A DNA stretch of 64,000 bases, taken from positions 2,897,004-2,961,003 of the forward strand of contig NZ_KE386496.1 in the NCBI RefSeq assembly GCF_000427445.1. The letters are read 5' to 3'. The position numbers and the translations under genes were made by a program. The notes beneath the pieces were generated by a model that was not told the origin of the DNA, searched no databases, and was given only the letters and a program-made list of their open reading frames with translations. Within the stretch, counting starts at the first letter, position 1; each line of letters opens with the position of its first letter. Source of the stretch: Methylocapsa acidiphila B2 (GTDB lineage Bacteria > Pseudomonadota > Alphaproteobacteria > Rhizobiales > Beijerinckiaceae). This document shows positions 28,600 through 37,930 of this stretch, one piece after another.

Positions 28600-29085
28600 T
28601 CAGCTGCCGCCTTCGATCTCGCCCATATGTTTCTGGCTATAGAGCTGGACGCCGAGCTGCTTGATGAGCTCGAGCTGCGTCTCGAGAAGATCGATATGCT
28701 TTTCTTCATCGATCAAGAGTTCGTCGTAGAGTTCCTTGGACACGCGGTCATGGACCGAGATGCAATATTCGGCCGCCTCGATATAGAGCGCGCGGGCCTG
28801 GAGCTCCGCCTCGAGGTCGCAGCGCAGGATTTCCTCGACGGTTTGCCCGATGCGCAGCGGATCGAGGACCTGGAGATTGGGAAATCCTTCAAGAAAAAGG
28901 ATGCGCGCGACGAATTTATCGGCGTGGCGCATTTCCTCGATCGATTCTTCGCGCCATTTCTTGGCCAGTTCCCGGAAGCCCCAGTTCTCGAAAATCCGAA
29001 AGTGCAGCCAATATTGGTTGATCGAGGTCAGCTCGCTTCGCAAGCTCCTGTTGAGATAGTCGAGGACCCGTTCGTCACCCCGCAT
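28600..29085 (-). CDS. bfr: Bacterioferritin
   Basis: 161 residues, full length. The ferroxidase ligands Glu 18, Glu 51 and His 54 are present, with Glu 94 and Glu 127 expected in the later helices, and Met 52 (EEMRHAD) is the haem ligand between subunits. The protein forms a 24-mer that oxidises and stores iron in the cytosol. The bfd gene lies upstream on the same strand, separated by about 330 bases, so both may be iron-controlled but probably have separate promoters. Confidence 0.96.
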   Translation of the reverse strand: MRGDERVLDYLNRSLRSELTSINQYWLHFRIFENWGFRELAKKWREESIEEMRHADKFVARILFLEGFPNLQVLDPLRIGQTVEEILRCDLEAELQARALYIEAAEYCISVHDRVSKELYDELLIDEEKHIDLLETQLELIKQLGVQLYSQKHMGEIEGGS

Positions 29086-29415
29086 AATGGCGCGCTCCCT
29101 TTAACTTTAAGTCCGCGGCGTCGGTTCGGCCGCGCTTCATTGCAATGCCTCACGCCCGTCTTGCGTTCCACCTCGGCCACATGTCGTGACCGAGACGCGC
29201 GCCCGCCGCGCCGCGAGAATCAAAACCTATATAAACGCATATGCAGATCTGGAAGAAGCCGCGTGACAGAAATAATTCGCTGGCGCGGCGCTGGTTTAGG
29301 CTCAAACGCGGCCGGCTTCGGGAATTTTTATCCGGTCGGAGCACAATCACGCGCTCGCTTGATTGAGCGATGCAAATCTGGGTAGGCCGTCGTCTGAAAG
29401 CCGACAGCCGCGTAA
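29086..29415. other. Intergenic region between bfr and bfd
   Basis: About 330 bases. No gene with an RBS or domain pattern is seen on either strand. An AT-rich patch near 29220-29275 upstream of bfr probably holds its promoter; no clear operator was identified. Confidence 0.5.
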
Positions 29416-29640
29416 TTATCCGGCTCTCGCGTCGCAGGCGCCGGAACGTCCGGTCTCGCCGGACTGCGCTTGCGTCAATGCCTCGTTGATAATCGACCGG
29501 ACGGTCGCGGCGCAGCGCCCGCAACTCGGGCTGCAGCCGAGACATTTATAGACGGCGCCCGGCGTGCGCGGGCAGGCCTCGCCATTGAGGGCGGTCCTGA
29601 TTTTCGCGTCGGAAAGGACGTGGCAGGAGCATACGATCAT
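29416..29640 (-). CDS. bfd: Bacterioferritin-associated ferredoxin
   Basis: About 74 residues. It starts MIVCSCHVLSD with the first two Cys ligands in CSC and has the CLGCSPSCGRC segment for the second pair, the layout of BFD-like [2Fe-2S] proteins. In known systems it reduces the iron core of bacterioferritin so iron can leave. The upstream in-frame codons (MVGFILGSP) are not needed by the family, so I use the inner ATG. It lies upstream of bfr and divergent from the malonyl-CoA synthetase gene. Confidence 0.92.
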   Translation of the reverse strand: MIVCSCHVLSDAKIRTALNGEACPRTPGAVYKCLGCSPSCGRCAATVRSIINEALTQAQSGETGRSGACDARAG

Positions 29641-29960
29641 GGGGCTGCCCAAGATAAAACCGACCAAGGGGATGATGCGAGAAGTTTTAACCTAATCGAG
29701 CAAACAGCACAAGCGTTGCTTTACAGTTTAAAATCACTCCAATAAAGCAACGTCGCTGCCTTCTAGTTTATACTTAGTCAAAAAGACTTTATGCAGTCCG
29801 ATGTAAGCAACAGATCGGAGCCTTGGAGGCTTTCCATCACGCCGCCGTGCTCGCGGAGGTGAAAGCAAGATCTGGGCCGCTTGCGCCGACGGTGCGTCTT
29901 TCTCTCGTTCAGATATAAGAGCGCTATGCCCGTTTTCGCCTCGCTACGAGAAAATTATCG
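29641..29960. other. AT-rich divergent promoter region between bfd and matB
   Basis: About 320 bases with no gene. The part from 29680 to 29800 is markedly AT-rich and lies directly upstream of bfd on the minus strand. It contains the 10-bp inverted repeat at 29714-29752, and two similar AGTTTA-A/T-rich half-site-like words around 29726 and 29766. Confidence 0.55.
29714..29752. promoter_or_regulatory. 10-bp perfect inverted repeat upstream of bfd
   Basis: CGTTGCTTTA (29714-29723) is repeated inverted as TAAAGCAACG (29743-29752), with a 19-base AT-rich spacer. It sits about 75-110 bases upstream of the bfd start, a position that fits a regulator site or a stem in the leader. Its binding protein is unknown. 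Confidence 0.4.
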
Positions 29961-31487
29961 ATGACCAACCCCTTGTTTCAGCAAATCCGGGACCGAATCG
30001 GGACGGCCGCGGACCAAATATTTCTGGAAACACCGGGCGCAAGTAGCCTGACCTTCGCCGATCTATTGGCGCAATCCGCGCGCGTCGCGTCCGCGCTCGT
30101 CGCGCATGGCGTGAGCCCAGGCGACCGGGTGGCGGCCCTGGCGGAGAAATCGCCAGAGGCGTTGTTGCTCTATCTCGGGACAATACGGGCGGGCGCGATC
30201 TTCCTGCCGCTGAACCCGGCCTTTACCGACGCCGAGCTCGCCTATTTTCTGGCCGACGCCGTGCCCAGGCTCGTCGTTTGCGATCCGGCGCGGCGCGACA
30301 GCTTGGCGGAGGTCGCGACCAAGGCGAATGTCGCCGCGCTCCTGACGCTCGGCGCCGATGGGAGGGGCTCGCTCACTGACGCGGCCGCCGCCGCGTCAGC
30401 GGAGTTCGCCGACGTCGCGCGTGCGCCGGACGATCTCGCCGCCATTCTCTACACGTCGGGGACCACCGGCCGCGCCAAGGGCGCGATGCTCACGCACGCC
30501 AATCTCGCCTCCAACGCGGAGAGCCTCGCCGCGCTCTGGCGGCTCACGTCCTCGGACGTCCTGCTTCATGCGCTGCCGATCTATCACACGCACGGGCTTT
30601 TCGTCGCGGTGAACACGCTTCTCTTCGCAGCGGGCCGCATTATCTTCCTGCCCCGGTTCGACGCCGACGAGTGCCTGCGCCTCATGCCGCGCGCGACCGT
30701 CATGATGGGCGTCCCGACCTTCTATACGAGGCTGTTGCGCCATGAAGGGCTGACGCGCGAGGCCTGCGCGGCTATGCGCCTCTTCGTTTCGGGCTCAGCG
30801 CCGCTTCTCGCCGAGTCGCATCGGGACTGGCGCGAGCGAACCGGCCACGCCATTCTCGAACGCTATGGCATGACCGAAACCAACATGACGACCTCGAACC
30901 CCTATGACGGCGAGCGCTTGGCCGGCTCTGTCGGTTTTCCTCTGCCCGGCGTCGATCTGAGGATCACCGAGCCGGAGACGGCGGCGATCCTGCCGCGTGG
31001 AGAAATCGGGGTCATCGAGGTCAAAGGTCCGAATGTCTTCAAGGGCTATTGGCGCAACCCGGAGAAGACCGCGGCGGAATTTCGCCCTGACGGTTTTTTC
31101 ATCACCGGCGATCTCGGCAGGATCGACGCGCGCGGCTATGTGCATATCATCGGCCGCGCCACGGATTTGATCATCACCGGCGGGGAGAATGTCTATCCCA
31201 AGGAGGTCGAGGCCGAGATCGACGGTTTGCCGGGCGTCGTCGAAAGCGCGGTCGTCGCGCTGCCGCATGCGGATTTCGGCGAGGCCGTCACGGCTTTCGT
31301 CGTCCGCGCGGCTGGGGCGCGCCTGAGCGAAGAGGACGTGCGCGCCGCGGTCGAACGCCGTCTCGCCAAGTTCAAGGCGCCGAAACGGGTCATCTTTCTC
31401 GACGAGCTGCCGCGCAACGCGATGGGCAAGGTGCAGAAGAATGTCTTGCGCCAGGCGCATAGGGATCTTTACGCGCCCTCACCGTGA
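29961..31487 (+). CDS. matB: Malonyl-CoA synthetase (MatB)
   Basis: 508 residues, ANL superfamily. The P-loop is YTSGTTGRAKG (about residue 160), the adenylate site is ERYGMTETNM, the hinge is GRATDLIITGG and the catalytic Lys is in PRNAMGKVQK near the end. The LPIYHTHGLF and TNMTTSNPYDGER stretches are the MatB-specific forms, which distinguish it from acetyl- or fatty-acyl-CoA ligases. It makes malonyl-CoA from malonate, CoA and ATP in the cytosol. No matC transporter or matA decarboxylase gene is adjacent. Its end overlaps the end of tssM by nine bases. Confidence 0.92.
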   Translation: MTNPLFQQIRDRIGTAADQIFLETPGASSLTFADLLAQSARVASALVAHGVSPGDRVAALAEKSPEALLLYLGTIRAGAIFLPLNPAFTDAELAYFLADAVPRLVVCDPARRDSLAEVATKANVAALLTLGADGRGSLTDAAAAASAEFADVARAPDDLAAILYTSGTTGRAKGAMLTHANLASNAESLAALWRLTSSDVLLHALPIYHTHGLFVAVNTLLFAAGRIIFLPRFDADECLRLMPRATVMMGVPTFYTRLLRHEGLTREACAAMRLFVSGSAPLLAESHRDWRERTGHAILERYGMTETNMTTSNPYDGERLAGSVGFPLPGVDLRITEPETAAILPRGEIGVIEVKGPNVFKGYWRNPEKTAAEFRPDGFFITGDLGRIDARGYVHIIGRATDLIITGGENVYPKEVEAEIDGLPGVVESAVVALPHADFGEAVTAFVVRAAGARLSEEDVRAAVERRLAKFKAPKRVIFLDELPRNAMGKVQKNVLRQAHRDLYAPSP

Positions 31488-34400
31488 TTTCGCCTCGCCG
31501 GGGCAGCGGAATTTTCGGAGCTGCGCCAAATCGAGCGGCTTCAGCCTGCCGCCGGGCGAGGCGGGGCGGGACTCGAAGCGATAGTCGAGATCTCGACCGC
31601 CGAGCGAAAATGTGACCGTTTCGCCGCCCGTGGCGCCGCCGGCGTCGATGAGGCGGAAAATCGCCCAGACTCCCGCCTTCTCGATCGTGGCTTCGGCTCT
31701 GCCCGGACGATGAAAACTGAGCGCCACTCCGCGATCCTCGGCGGGGCCAGGCCATTGGACGCCGGTCGCTGACGCGGCTTTGCGGGCTTTGGCCACGACC
31801 GCGATCGCGCCGATGTCCAGCCTCGCTCCGGGGAGCGGAGGCGGGGTCACGCTGAACGCGAAACCTGGAGCCGTCGTTTCGGGCGTAGCAAAAAACGCGT
31901 CGCGGATTTCGGCGGCGCGCTGGAAATCGGCGAGCGCATCCTTTCCGAGTCGGCGGGCGAGGGCGCTGTCCTCGCGCCATTTCCAATCTGGCCCGGAGGT
32001 CTCCGCGGCGGGCAGGACGTTCTCGCTCGCGAATTGGTCGATCAGGCCTTTCGGTCCGAGCACATGCGCAAGATCTTCGAGGGCGACTTCGCGCTTGCCG
32101 TCGCGGGCGAAAGGATAGCGGGCGGCGATCCGCTCCCGACATGCGGAGGCGATCGCGCCGCGCAGGGTCTCGACGATCCGTGCAGCGGTGATGTCGGCCG
32201 CCTCGGCGGTCGCGGCCGTCGCCGTCTCCGCCATCATGCGGCCGAAGGGGGGCGGCAGCGCCTCGGCCTGGAGGCCGGCGACGGACTCGGCGAGCGTGGC
32301 GGCTTCCTCCTCGGACGGCCCGCCGGCGGCGGCGATGCGGCCGAGATCGGCGCGGATATCGCGAAGCCGCGCGACGGCGCGGTCGATCGGCCGGGCGCCC
32401 GCCTCTCCTTCGACCAGCTGATGATAGGGCTGCAAAGCCGCGTCGATCTTGCGCGCCGGCGTCTCGCCCGACGTTCCAACGATCAGCGCGGCCTCCGGCG
32501 CTTCCGCCTCTTCCTTCGTCTCGGGCAGAAGGGTTTCCTCCCGGATCGAGGCGAGAATCCGCTCGATCGGCGAATTCGCCGCAGCGGCCGCGGCGAGCAA
32601 TGGATAGGCGGGACGGTCGGCGATCAAGCGGCGGAACTTCAATTTATCGATCGCGTCGCGCCATGAGTCCAGGAAGCCCTTGACGTAAAGATCGACGAGC
32701 TCCGGCCGCCACCGGTCGAATTGGGCCAAAACTGCCGGCTCTCGTCCCGCCGCTCCAAGGACGCGGCGAAGGCGCTCCATCTCTACGTCGAGCGCGGGAA
32801 GGCCGGCGAGGAAGGCGCGCTCGAACCCGCGCCTGGTATGGAAATAAGGGGCTCGGATCGTCTCGATGGATTTCTCGAAGACCTGGAGGGCCTCGGGCCC
32901 GGCGGATTTGCCGGCGAACCAGTCGTCGCCGAGGCTTTCTTTCGCCCGCGCCGCGAGCAGCCGATAGGCGCGCTCGGCGAAATTGACGCGTGCGAGAGCC
33001 GCCTGCGCCTTCTCGATGAGCCGCCCGTTCAGCGGGATCGCGCCGCCGTCTCCGGCTGCGAGATCGAGCATGGCCGCGACATGCAGTTCGAGCGCTTTGC
33101 GGCCCTCCGCGTTCTTGGTCCCCGGATAGAGATTTTTCGACCAATCGCGTTCGAGAAAGGCGAGCAGGGAGCGCCGATTAACCGGTTCGCGCCCGCCCAG
33201 CATCAGATAGGCCTCGAGCGTCTCGAACAGAGCGGTCGGATTTTCGGCGTCGGCGGCGAGCTGCTCCTCCAACCGCACGAGGAGCCTTGGCCGCAACAGC
33301 CGCTCGAGGCCGGCCCCATAAGCGGCCTCCGCCGCCGATTGCAGGCGCGCGGCTTGGTTCAGTCCGAACCCCGCCGGGACGGCGGCGGCATTGGTCGAAA
33401 ATCCATCGGGAAGAAAACGCAGCGCATGGAGCGCGGGAAGGATTTTGACCAGATCATGGTCCGAGACGCTTTCCGTTTCGCCAAGGCCCGCCGCGAGCGC
33501 GCGATATTTGGCGGCGGCCTCGGCGCTTCTTGCGATCCGCGCGTTGTTTTTAGCGTAATTCATCCACAAGGCGCCGAGGGCGAGGGACGCGACCGCCAGA
33601 AGGATCGCATAGCCCACGCGCGCGCCGATCCGGCCGCTGCGTGGGGCGGCCGCCACGCCGTCGCCGTCCATCGTCGCCGTCTGGAAGACGTCTTCCAGGA
33701 AAAAACCCTTGCCTGGGCCGGAATTGGCGGGTCTGGCAACAGGCTCGGCTCTAAAGGCGCGGGCCATCATGTCTTGCAAAAGGTCGATCGGCGCGTCTTG
33801 CTGGGTCGCGGAAGTGAAGAAAAATCCGCGCAAGGGCGCGCTGAATTTGCCTTGTCCGGGATCGAAGATCCTGTTTAGCGCGTCGATCGCGTGCCCGCGC
33901 AAGCTTTCCATTTGCGTCGGGAAACCGAAGAGGAGCGCGCGCCGCGCCGGATCTGGCTCTTCCGCCAATCGGCCCGCGACCCCCTTGTCGAGGCGGGCGA
34001 TAAGCGCGTCGAAGGCCGCGCCGGCCTGGGCGAGCGCCGATTTGGCCGGGTTCGTCGGCTCCAATAAGGCCCCCCAGGCCTGCGCCCGGCCGGCCTCGTC
34101 CAAATTCGCGAAAAACTCGCTGAAGCCCAGAACGACGTCGGCCTTGGTGAAAAGAACATAGACGGGGACGTCGACGCCGAGGCGCCGGCGCAGCGCAAGG
34201 AGGCTCGCCCGAATAGCATCCGCCTGCGCCGCCGTCTCGGCGGGCTTGCGCATGAGGAGATCCTCGACGCTGATCGCGACGAGAACGGCGTCGATCGGCG
34301 CGTTCGGCCGGCCGCGCTTGACGAGATCGAGCAAGCTCGACCAGCTTGTCGGATCGGGCCGATCCGTGGCCTCTAAACCGGCCGCGAGGCCGGAGGCGTC

Positions 34401-34901
34401 GATCACCACGGCGTCGCCGCTGAACCACCAGTCGCAGAAGCGCGCCGCGCCGACTCCGCCGATGGGGCCGGGAGCGCCGCCCGTCGCGAGCGGCGAGGCG
34501 AGGCCGGAGCGGGCGAGCGCCATGGTCTTGCCGGCGCCGCGCGCGCCGAACAGGATGAGCCAGGGGCGGTCGAGCAGATAATGCGTCCGTCCGCCCTCGA
34601 CTTTGTCGAGCGCGGCGAGCGCTTTTTTCATTTGCGCGGCCTCGGCGCGCGGATCGTCGGCGCTCGCGCCTATCTCGCGCATGAGCCGCGCCGCTCGCTT
34701 CCGCCGTCTATAGGGATGAAGGAACTCGGCGCCGGCGATGAGGGCGACGGCGATCAGGATCGCGGCGCTTCGCGCGCTCGCGGCTTCGAAGGGTCGGTCG
34801 CCGCCGATTTTGATGAAGGGCGCAGCGAGCCAGATCAGGGCGGCGACGGCGATCGCGCCGAAAAGGCGGATCAGGAGACGAAGCGGCAGCCTTTCCTTCA
34901 T
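31479..34901 (-). CDS. tssM: Type VI secretion inner-membrane protein TssM (IcmF)
   Basis: 1140 residues. Two N-terminal membrane helices (LFGAIAVAALIWLAAPFI and ILIAVALIAGAEF) flank a short loop; the cytosolic NTPase-like domain has Walker A LFGARGAGKTMAL at about residue 115; a third helix (YAILLAVASLALGALWM) lies near residue 440, and the C-terminal 700 residues are periplasmic. This is the full TssM layout, which with TssL and TssJ anchors the sheath baseplate. The Walker A site is intact. tssL lies 87 bases upstream. No other type VI gene is in the window. The C-terminus overlaps matB. Confidence 0.93.
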   Translation of the reverse strand: MKERLPLRLLIRLFGAIAVAALIWLAAPFIKIGGDRPFEAASARSAAILIAVALIAGAEFLHPYRRRKRAARLMREIGASADDPRAEAAQMKKALAALDKVEGGRTHYLLDRPWLILFGARGAGKTMALARSGLASPLATGGAPGPIGGVGAARFCDWWFSGDAVVIDASGLAAGLEATDRPDPTSWSSLLDLVKRGRPNAPIDAVLVAISVEDLLMRKPAETAAQADAIRASLLALRRRLGVDVPVYVLFTKADVVLGFSEFFANLDEAGRAQAWGALLEPTNPAKSALAQAGAAFDALIARLDKGVAGRLAEEPDPARRALLFGFPTQMESLRGHAIDALNRIFDPGQGKFSAPLRGFFFTSATQQDAPIDLLQDMMARAFRAEPVARPANSGPGKGFFLEDVFQTATMDGDGVAAAPRSGRIGARVGYAILLAVASLALGALWMNYAKNNARIARSAEAAAKYRALAAGLGETESVSDHDLVKILPALHALRFLPDGFSTNAAAVPAGFGLNQAARLQSAAEAAYGAGLERLLRPRLLVRLEEQLAADAENPTALFETLEAYLMLGGREPVNRRSLLAFLERDWSKNLYPGTKNAEGRKALELHVAAMLDLAAGDGGAIPLNGRLIEKAQAALARVNFAERAYRLLAARAKESLGDDWFAGKSAGPEALQVFEKSIETIRAPYFHTRRGFERAFLAGLPALDVEMERLRRVLGAAGREPAVLAQFDRWRPELVDLYVKGFLDSWRDAIDKLKFRRLIADRPAYPLLAAAAAANSPIERILASIREETLLPETKEEAEAPEAALIVGTSGETPARKIDAALQPYHQLVEGEAGARPIDRAVARLRDIRADLGRIAAAGGPSEEEAATLAESVAGLQAEALPPPFGRMMAETATAATAEAADITAARIVETLRGAIASACRERIAARYPFARDGKREVALEDLAHVLGPKGLIDQFASENVLPAAETSGPDWKWREDSALARRLGKDALADFQRAAEIRDAFFATPETTAPGFAFSVTPPPLPGARLDIGAIAVVAKARKAASATGVQWPGPAEDRGVALSFHRPGRAEATIEKAGVWAIFRLIDAGGATGGETVTFSLGGRDLDYRFESRPASPGGRLKPLDLAQLRKFRCPGEAKSR

Positions 34902-34988
34902 GCTGGTCGTCCCTTCGCGCGCCTGTCCGCCGACAATCGGAACAAAGCTCTCGTCACCCGGCCTCCGCTTTGTCGATCCGCCTGCAGC

Positions 34989-36209
34989 TCAATCGCTGCG
35001 TAAAATAATGATGTCGACGCCGCGCGTCGCTCCCGACGCCTCGCCGGCGCGGGGCGCGGCAGCGTTCGCCACAATGCGCTCCGGTCGTGACAGCGATTGC
35101 TTGAGAACCGCGGCGACATTTTTCGCGCGTTCCAGCGCTAAATCGAAATCGGCGCCGAAATAGGGGTTGGAGATCGGCTTGCCGTCGGAATGGCCGATCA
35201 CTTTCACGACGCCCTGCTCGGGCTCCAGCGCGAGCCCGAGAAAGCTCAGGAGGGAGCGCGCCGAGGCGCGGATCCGCGTCCGTCCGGGCTCGAATAGCGC
35301 CGCTTCCGGGATTTGCAGAACGATCGCGCCGAGAGCCGCATGAACGCTGATCGCGCCGGCCGCGAGATCCGGTTCGAGCGTCTTGCGGATTCGGTCGATC
35401 CGCGCGTCTTGCTCATCGACGTCGCTCATGGGCGGCGGCGCGGTCGGGCTCTTGCGGGCGATCGAGACGGGCATGAGAGGATTGAGCGAGGCCAGGGACT
35501 TGGCCGCCGCTTCGGCGCGGTGGACGAGGGTGAGCCGCATGCCGATGAAGACGCCAAAAAGCAGGAGGCAGGCGAGGCTCGCCCAAACCCAGAGCGGCGC
35601 GCGGACGCCGCGCGCGGGGCTATGGCGCGGCCGACCCCTTAAGCTCGGCGAGAGTTCGGGCGGCGGCGGCGGCGTCCGCTTACGCAATTCGGCGTAAAGA
35701 TCGCGCCGAATATAGCGCAAGGAGGCTGCGCCGCTTTGAAAGCCGAGCGCAAGGCAGGCGTGAAATAATTCGAGGAGACGGACGTCGAGACGCGGGTCCG
35801 CCTTGATGCGATCGAGCGCCTCAAAAAATTGACGGGCGCCTTCCTCACGGGCCGCGAGATCCGGATTCGCATCCGGCAAGTTGGCGAGAACTTCGTCGGC
35901 GGTCGCCCGAAGAGCCTGAGTTGCGGTCCTCGCCGCGCCCGGCGGCGCTTTGGCGGCGATCATCGTGCGTTCGCAGGCCTCGATCGAGGCCGCGATGGAA
36001 GGCGCCAGCCCAGCCGAAGGCGCGCGCACGAGGCCAGCGCGAAGCTGGCCGAAGAAAATGAGGAGGGGCTTCGCGGCCCGCATCGCCGGATTTACGTCGG
36101 CTCCAATCGGATTTTGGCGTTGAAGCGGCGCTTTCCGGCGCGCAACGTCCGGCTCGCTCGCCGCGCGGCCGCTCGGCTCAAATCCGGTGGGCGATTCGTT
36201 GTCCCGCAT
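34989..36209 (-). CDS. tssL: Type VI secretion protein TssL with C-terminal OmpA domain
   Basis: 406 residues. Residues about 45-195 are the cytosolic DotU/IcmH-like domain (LLIFFGQLRAGLVRAP and LLELFHACLALGFQSG), then a membrane helix (VWASLACLLLFGVFIGM), a linker, and an OmpA-like peptidoglycan-binding domain (about 300-405) with VIGHSDGKP and ALERAKNVAAVL. Such extended TssL proteins tie the membrane complex to peptidoglycan. It precedes tssM on the same strand. Upstream there is no tssK or other type VI gene, only tRNA-Val on the other strand. Confidence 0.9.
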   Translation of the reverse strand: MRDNESPTGFEPSGRAASEPDVARRKAPLQRQNPIGADVNPAMRAAKPLLIFFGQLRAGLVRAPSAGLAPSIAASIEACERTMIAAKAPPGAARTATQALRATADEVLANLPDANPDLAAREEGARQFFEALDRIKADPRLDVRLLELFHACLALGFQSGAASLRYIRRDLYAELRKRTPPPPPELSPSLRGRPRHSPARGVRAPLWVWASLACLLLFGVFIGMRLTLVHRAEAAAKSLASLNPLMPVSIARKSPTAPPPMSDVDEQDARIDRIRKTLEPDLAAGAISVHAALGAIVLQIPEAALFEPGRTRIRASARSLLSFLGLALEPEQGVVKVIGHSDGKPISNPYFGADFDLALERAKNVAAVLKQSLSRPERIVANAAAPRAGEASGATRGVDIIILRSD

Positions 36210-36451
36210 TGTCCGCCGCTCCGGCTCCAGTAAGGTCCAAACTTTCGCGGATGCGCGCCGCCGCCGGATCTCGCGGTCGCGCCGTCAATTTTCAGCTTGG
36301 TCGCGCCGCGCGCCGAAGTAAAGCTGGAAGGCGGCGGCGCGTCTGTGGACGGCGACAGGCCTCCGATTGCAACGCCGATCTTGCGGCTTGCGCAGGCGCA
36401 AGCGAGCCGATATACCCTGTCGCCACCTAGCCGGCCCCAACTCGGGGCCTC

Positions 36452-36526
<75 letters not shown>

Positions 36527-36815
36527 TTCTATCCGGGACGGAGCCGATTTACGCTCGGCTTGCGGTTCCCCCCGCGTGTCGCACGGTCATAATAAAAATC
36601 GGCGACTTTACACTCTCTCGCGCTGAAATTTCCTGAACATCGCCCCGAACGGCGGCGTCCACTCGCGGATTTCCGTCGGCTTGCCAGCGAGGCGCGAGCG
36701 GAGCTACAGGACTCCGAAGCTGTTCGGCGCTATTGCGCCTTCCGCGAAAAACGCTTGGCGCACAATCGTCGCCGCGCAGTCCCGTGATTGAAGATCACAT
36801 CGAAGCGAGTTCGCC

Positions 36816-37922
36816 ATGAGGGTTCTTCAGGTCACGCCGGCCTTCTTTCCGGGGATCGGCGGCATCGAGACGGTCGTGCAGGAGCTCGTCATTCATTTGC
36901 GCCGCAATGGCGTCGAGAGCGATGTCGCGCATTTGTCGCCAGGACATGCGTCGTCGCGTCGGGACCAGATGGGCGATTTCACGGTGTTCCGGGTTCCCCT
37001 GCGGCCCAATCGCTTCATCGGCGTCGCGTCCGGGCTCGGCCAACTCTTCCAAGATTATGATCTGATTCATGTGCATGACCCGCAACTCATGGCGGTCAGC
37101 GCCAACGTCATTCTGTTCGGACGCGGAAAGAAGAAGGTGTTGAGCACGCATGGCGGATATATGCACACGTCCAACCATGCGCTGTTCAAGCGGATCCATT
37201 GGGGTCTGGTCGCGCGCCCGTTGCTTCGTCAATACGACGCGATTCTCGCCTCCGGGGAGCAGGATTTCGAACTCTATAGAAGCAAGGCCCCGCATGCGCG
37301 GCTGATCCAAAACGGCGTCAATGTCGAGAAATTCGATTCGATCGTACGCACCTCCGCGCCATGCGCCGCCCGCTGGATTTATTGGGGTCGGCTTTCCCGC
37401 AACAAGCGTCTCGACAATTTGATCGCCAGCGTCGGGGCCTGTCGGCGGTCGGGGCTCGACGTCGATCTTCTCGTCGCGGGGAGGGATTTTGACGGTCTCG
37501 AGCCGGCGCTACGCGCTCAGATCGCCGAGCTGGGCCTCGCCGAACATGTGCATATCGCGGGTCCCTTGTCCGACAAGGAGCTGGCGAACGAGCTCGAGCG
37601 CCGGTCCGTGTTCGTCACGGCGAGCGAGTATGAAGGCTTCGGTCTGAGCCTCATCGAGGCCATGGCCGCGGGACTCGTGGTCCTGTGCCGCGATATTCCG
37701 CCCATGAACGGCTTTGTCGACGACGGCAAGAACGGAGTCTTTCTTTCGTTCGACGGCGGCGATGAGGATCTCGCCGCGCTCAAGGCGTTATGCGCGAAGC
37801 CCGAAGCGGAGCTCGCCGCCATGCAGAACAATGCGCGCGCGAGGGCCCAGGCCTACGGTTGGAAAAACGCGGTCCAGAAATTTATCGCTGCCTATGAGAA
37901 CGTGCTGGCGAACCGAATTTAG
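36816..37922 (+). CDS. Glycosyltransferase, GT4 family
   Basis: 368 residues. The start MRVLQVTPAFFPGIGGIETVV is the GT4 N-terminal glycine loop; the acceptor domain has STHGGYMHTSNH, and the donor domain has IYWGRLSRNKRLDNLI and SEYEGFGLSLIEAMAAGL with the E(x7)E motif. It is cytosolic or peripheral at the inner membrane. The preceding 290 bases after the tRNA gene contain no gene. It converges with ltrA, with 8 bases between stops. The sugar and acceptor are unknown. Confidence 0.9.
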   Translation: MRVLQVTPAFFPGIGGIETVVQELVIHLRRNGVESDVAHLSPGHASSRRDQMGDFTVFRVPLRPNRFIGVASGLGQLFQDYDLIHVHDPQLMAVSANVILFGRGKKKVLSTHGGYMHTSNHALFKRIHWGLVARPLLRQYDAILASGEQDFELYRSKAPHARLIQNGVNVEKFDSIVRTSAPCAARWIYWGRLSRNKRLDNLIASVGACRRSGLDVDLLVAGRDFDGLEPALRAQIAELGLAEHVHIAGPLSDKELANELERRSVFVTASEYEGFGLSLIEAMAAGLVVLCRDIPPMNGFVDDGKNGVFLSFDGGDEDLAALKALCAKPEAELAAMQNNARARAQAYGWKNAVQKFIAAYENVLANRI

Positions 37923-37930
37923 CGTTCGCG

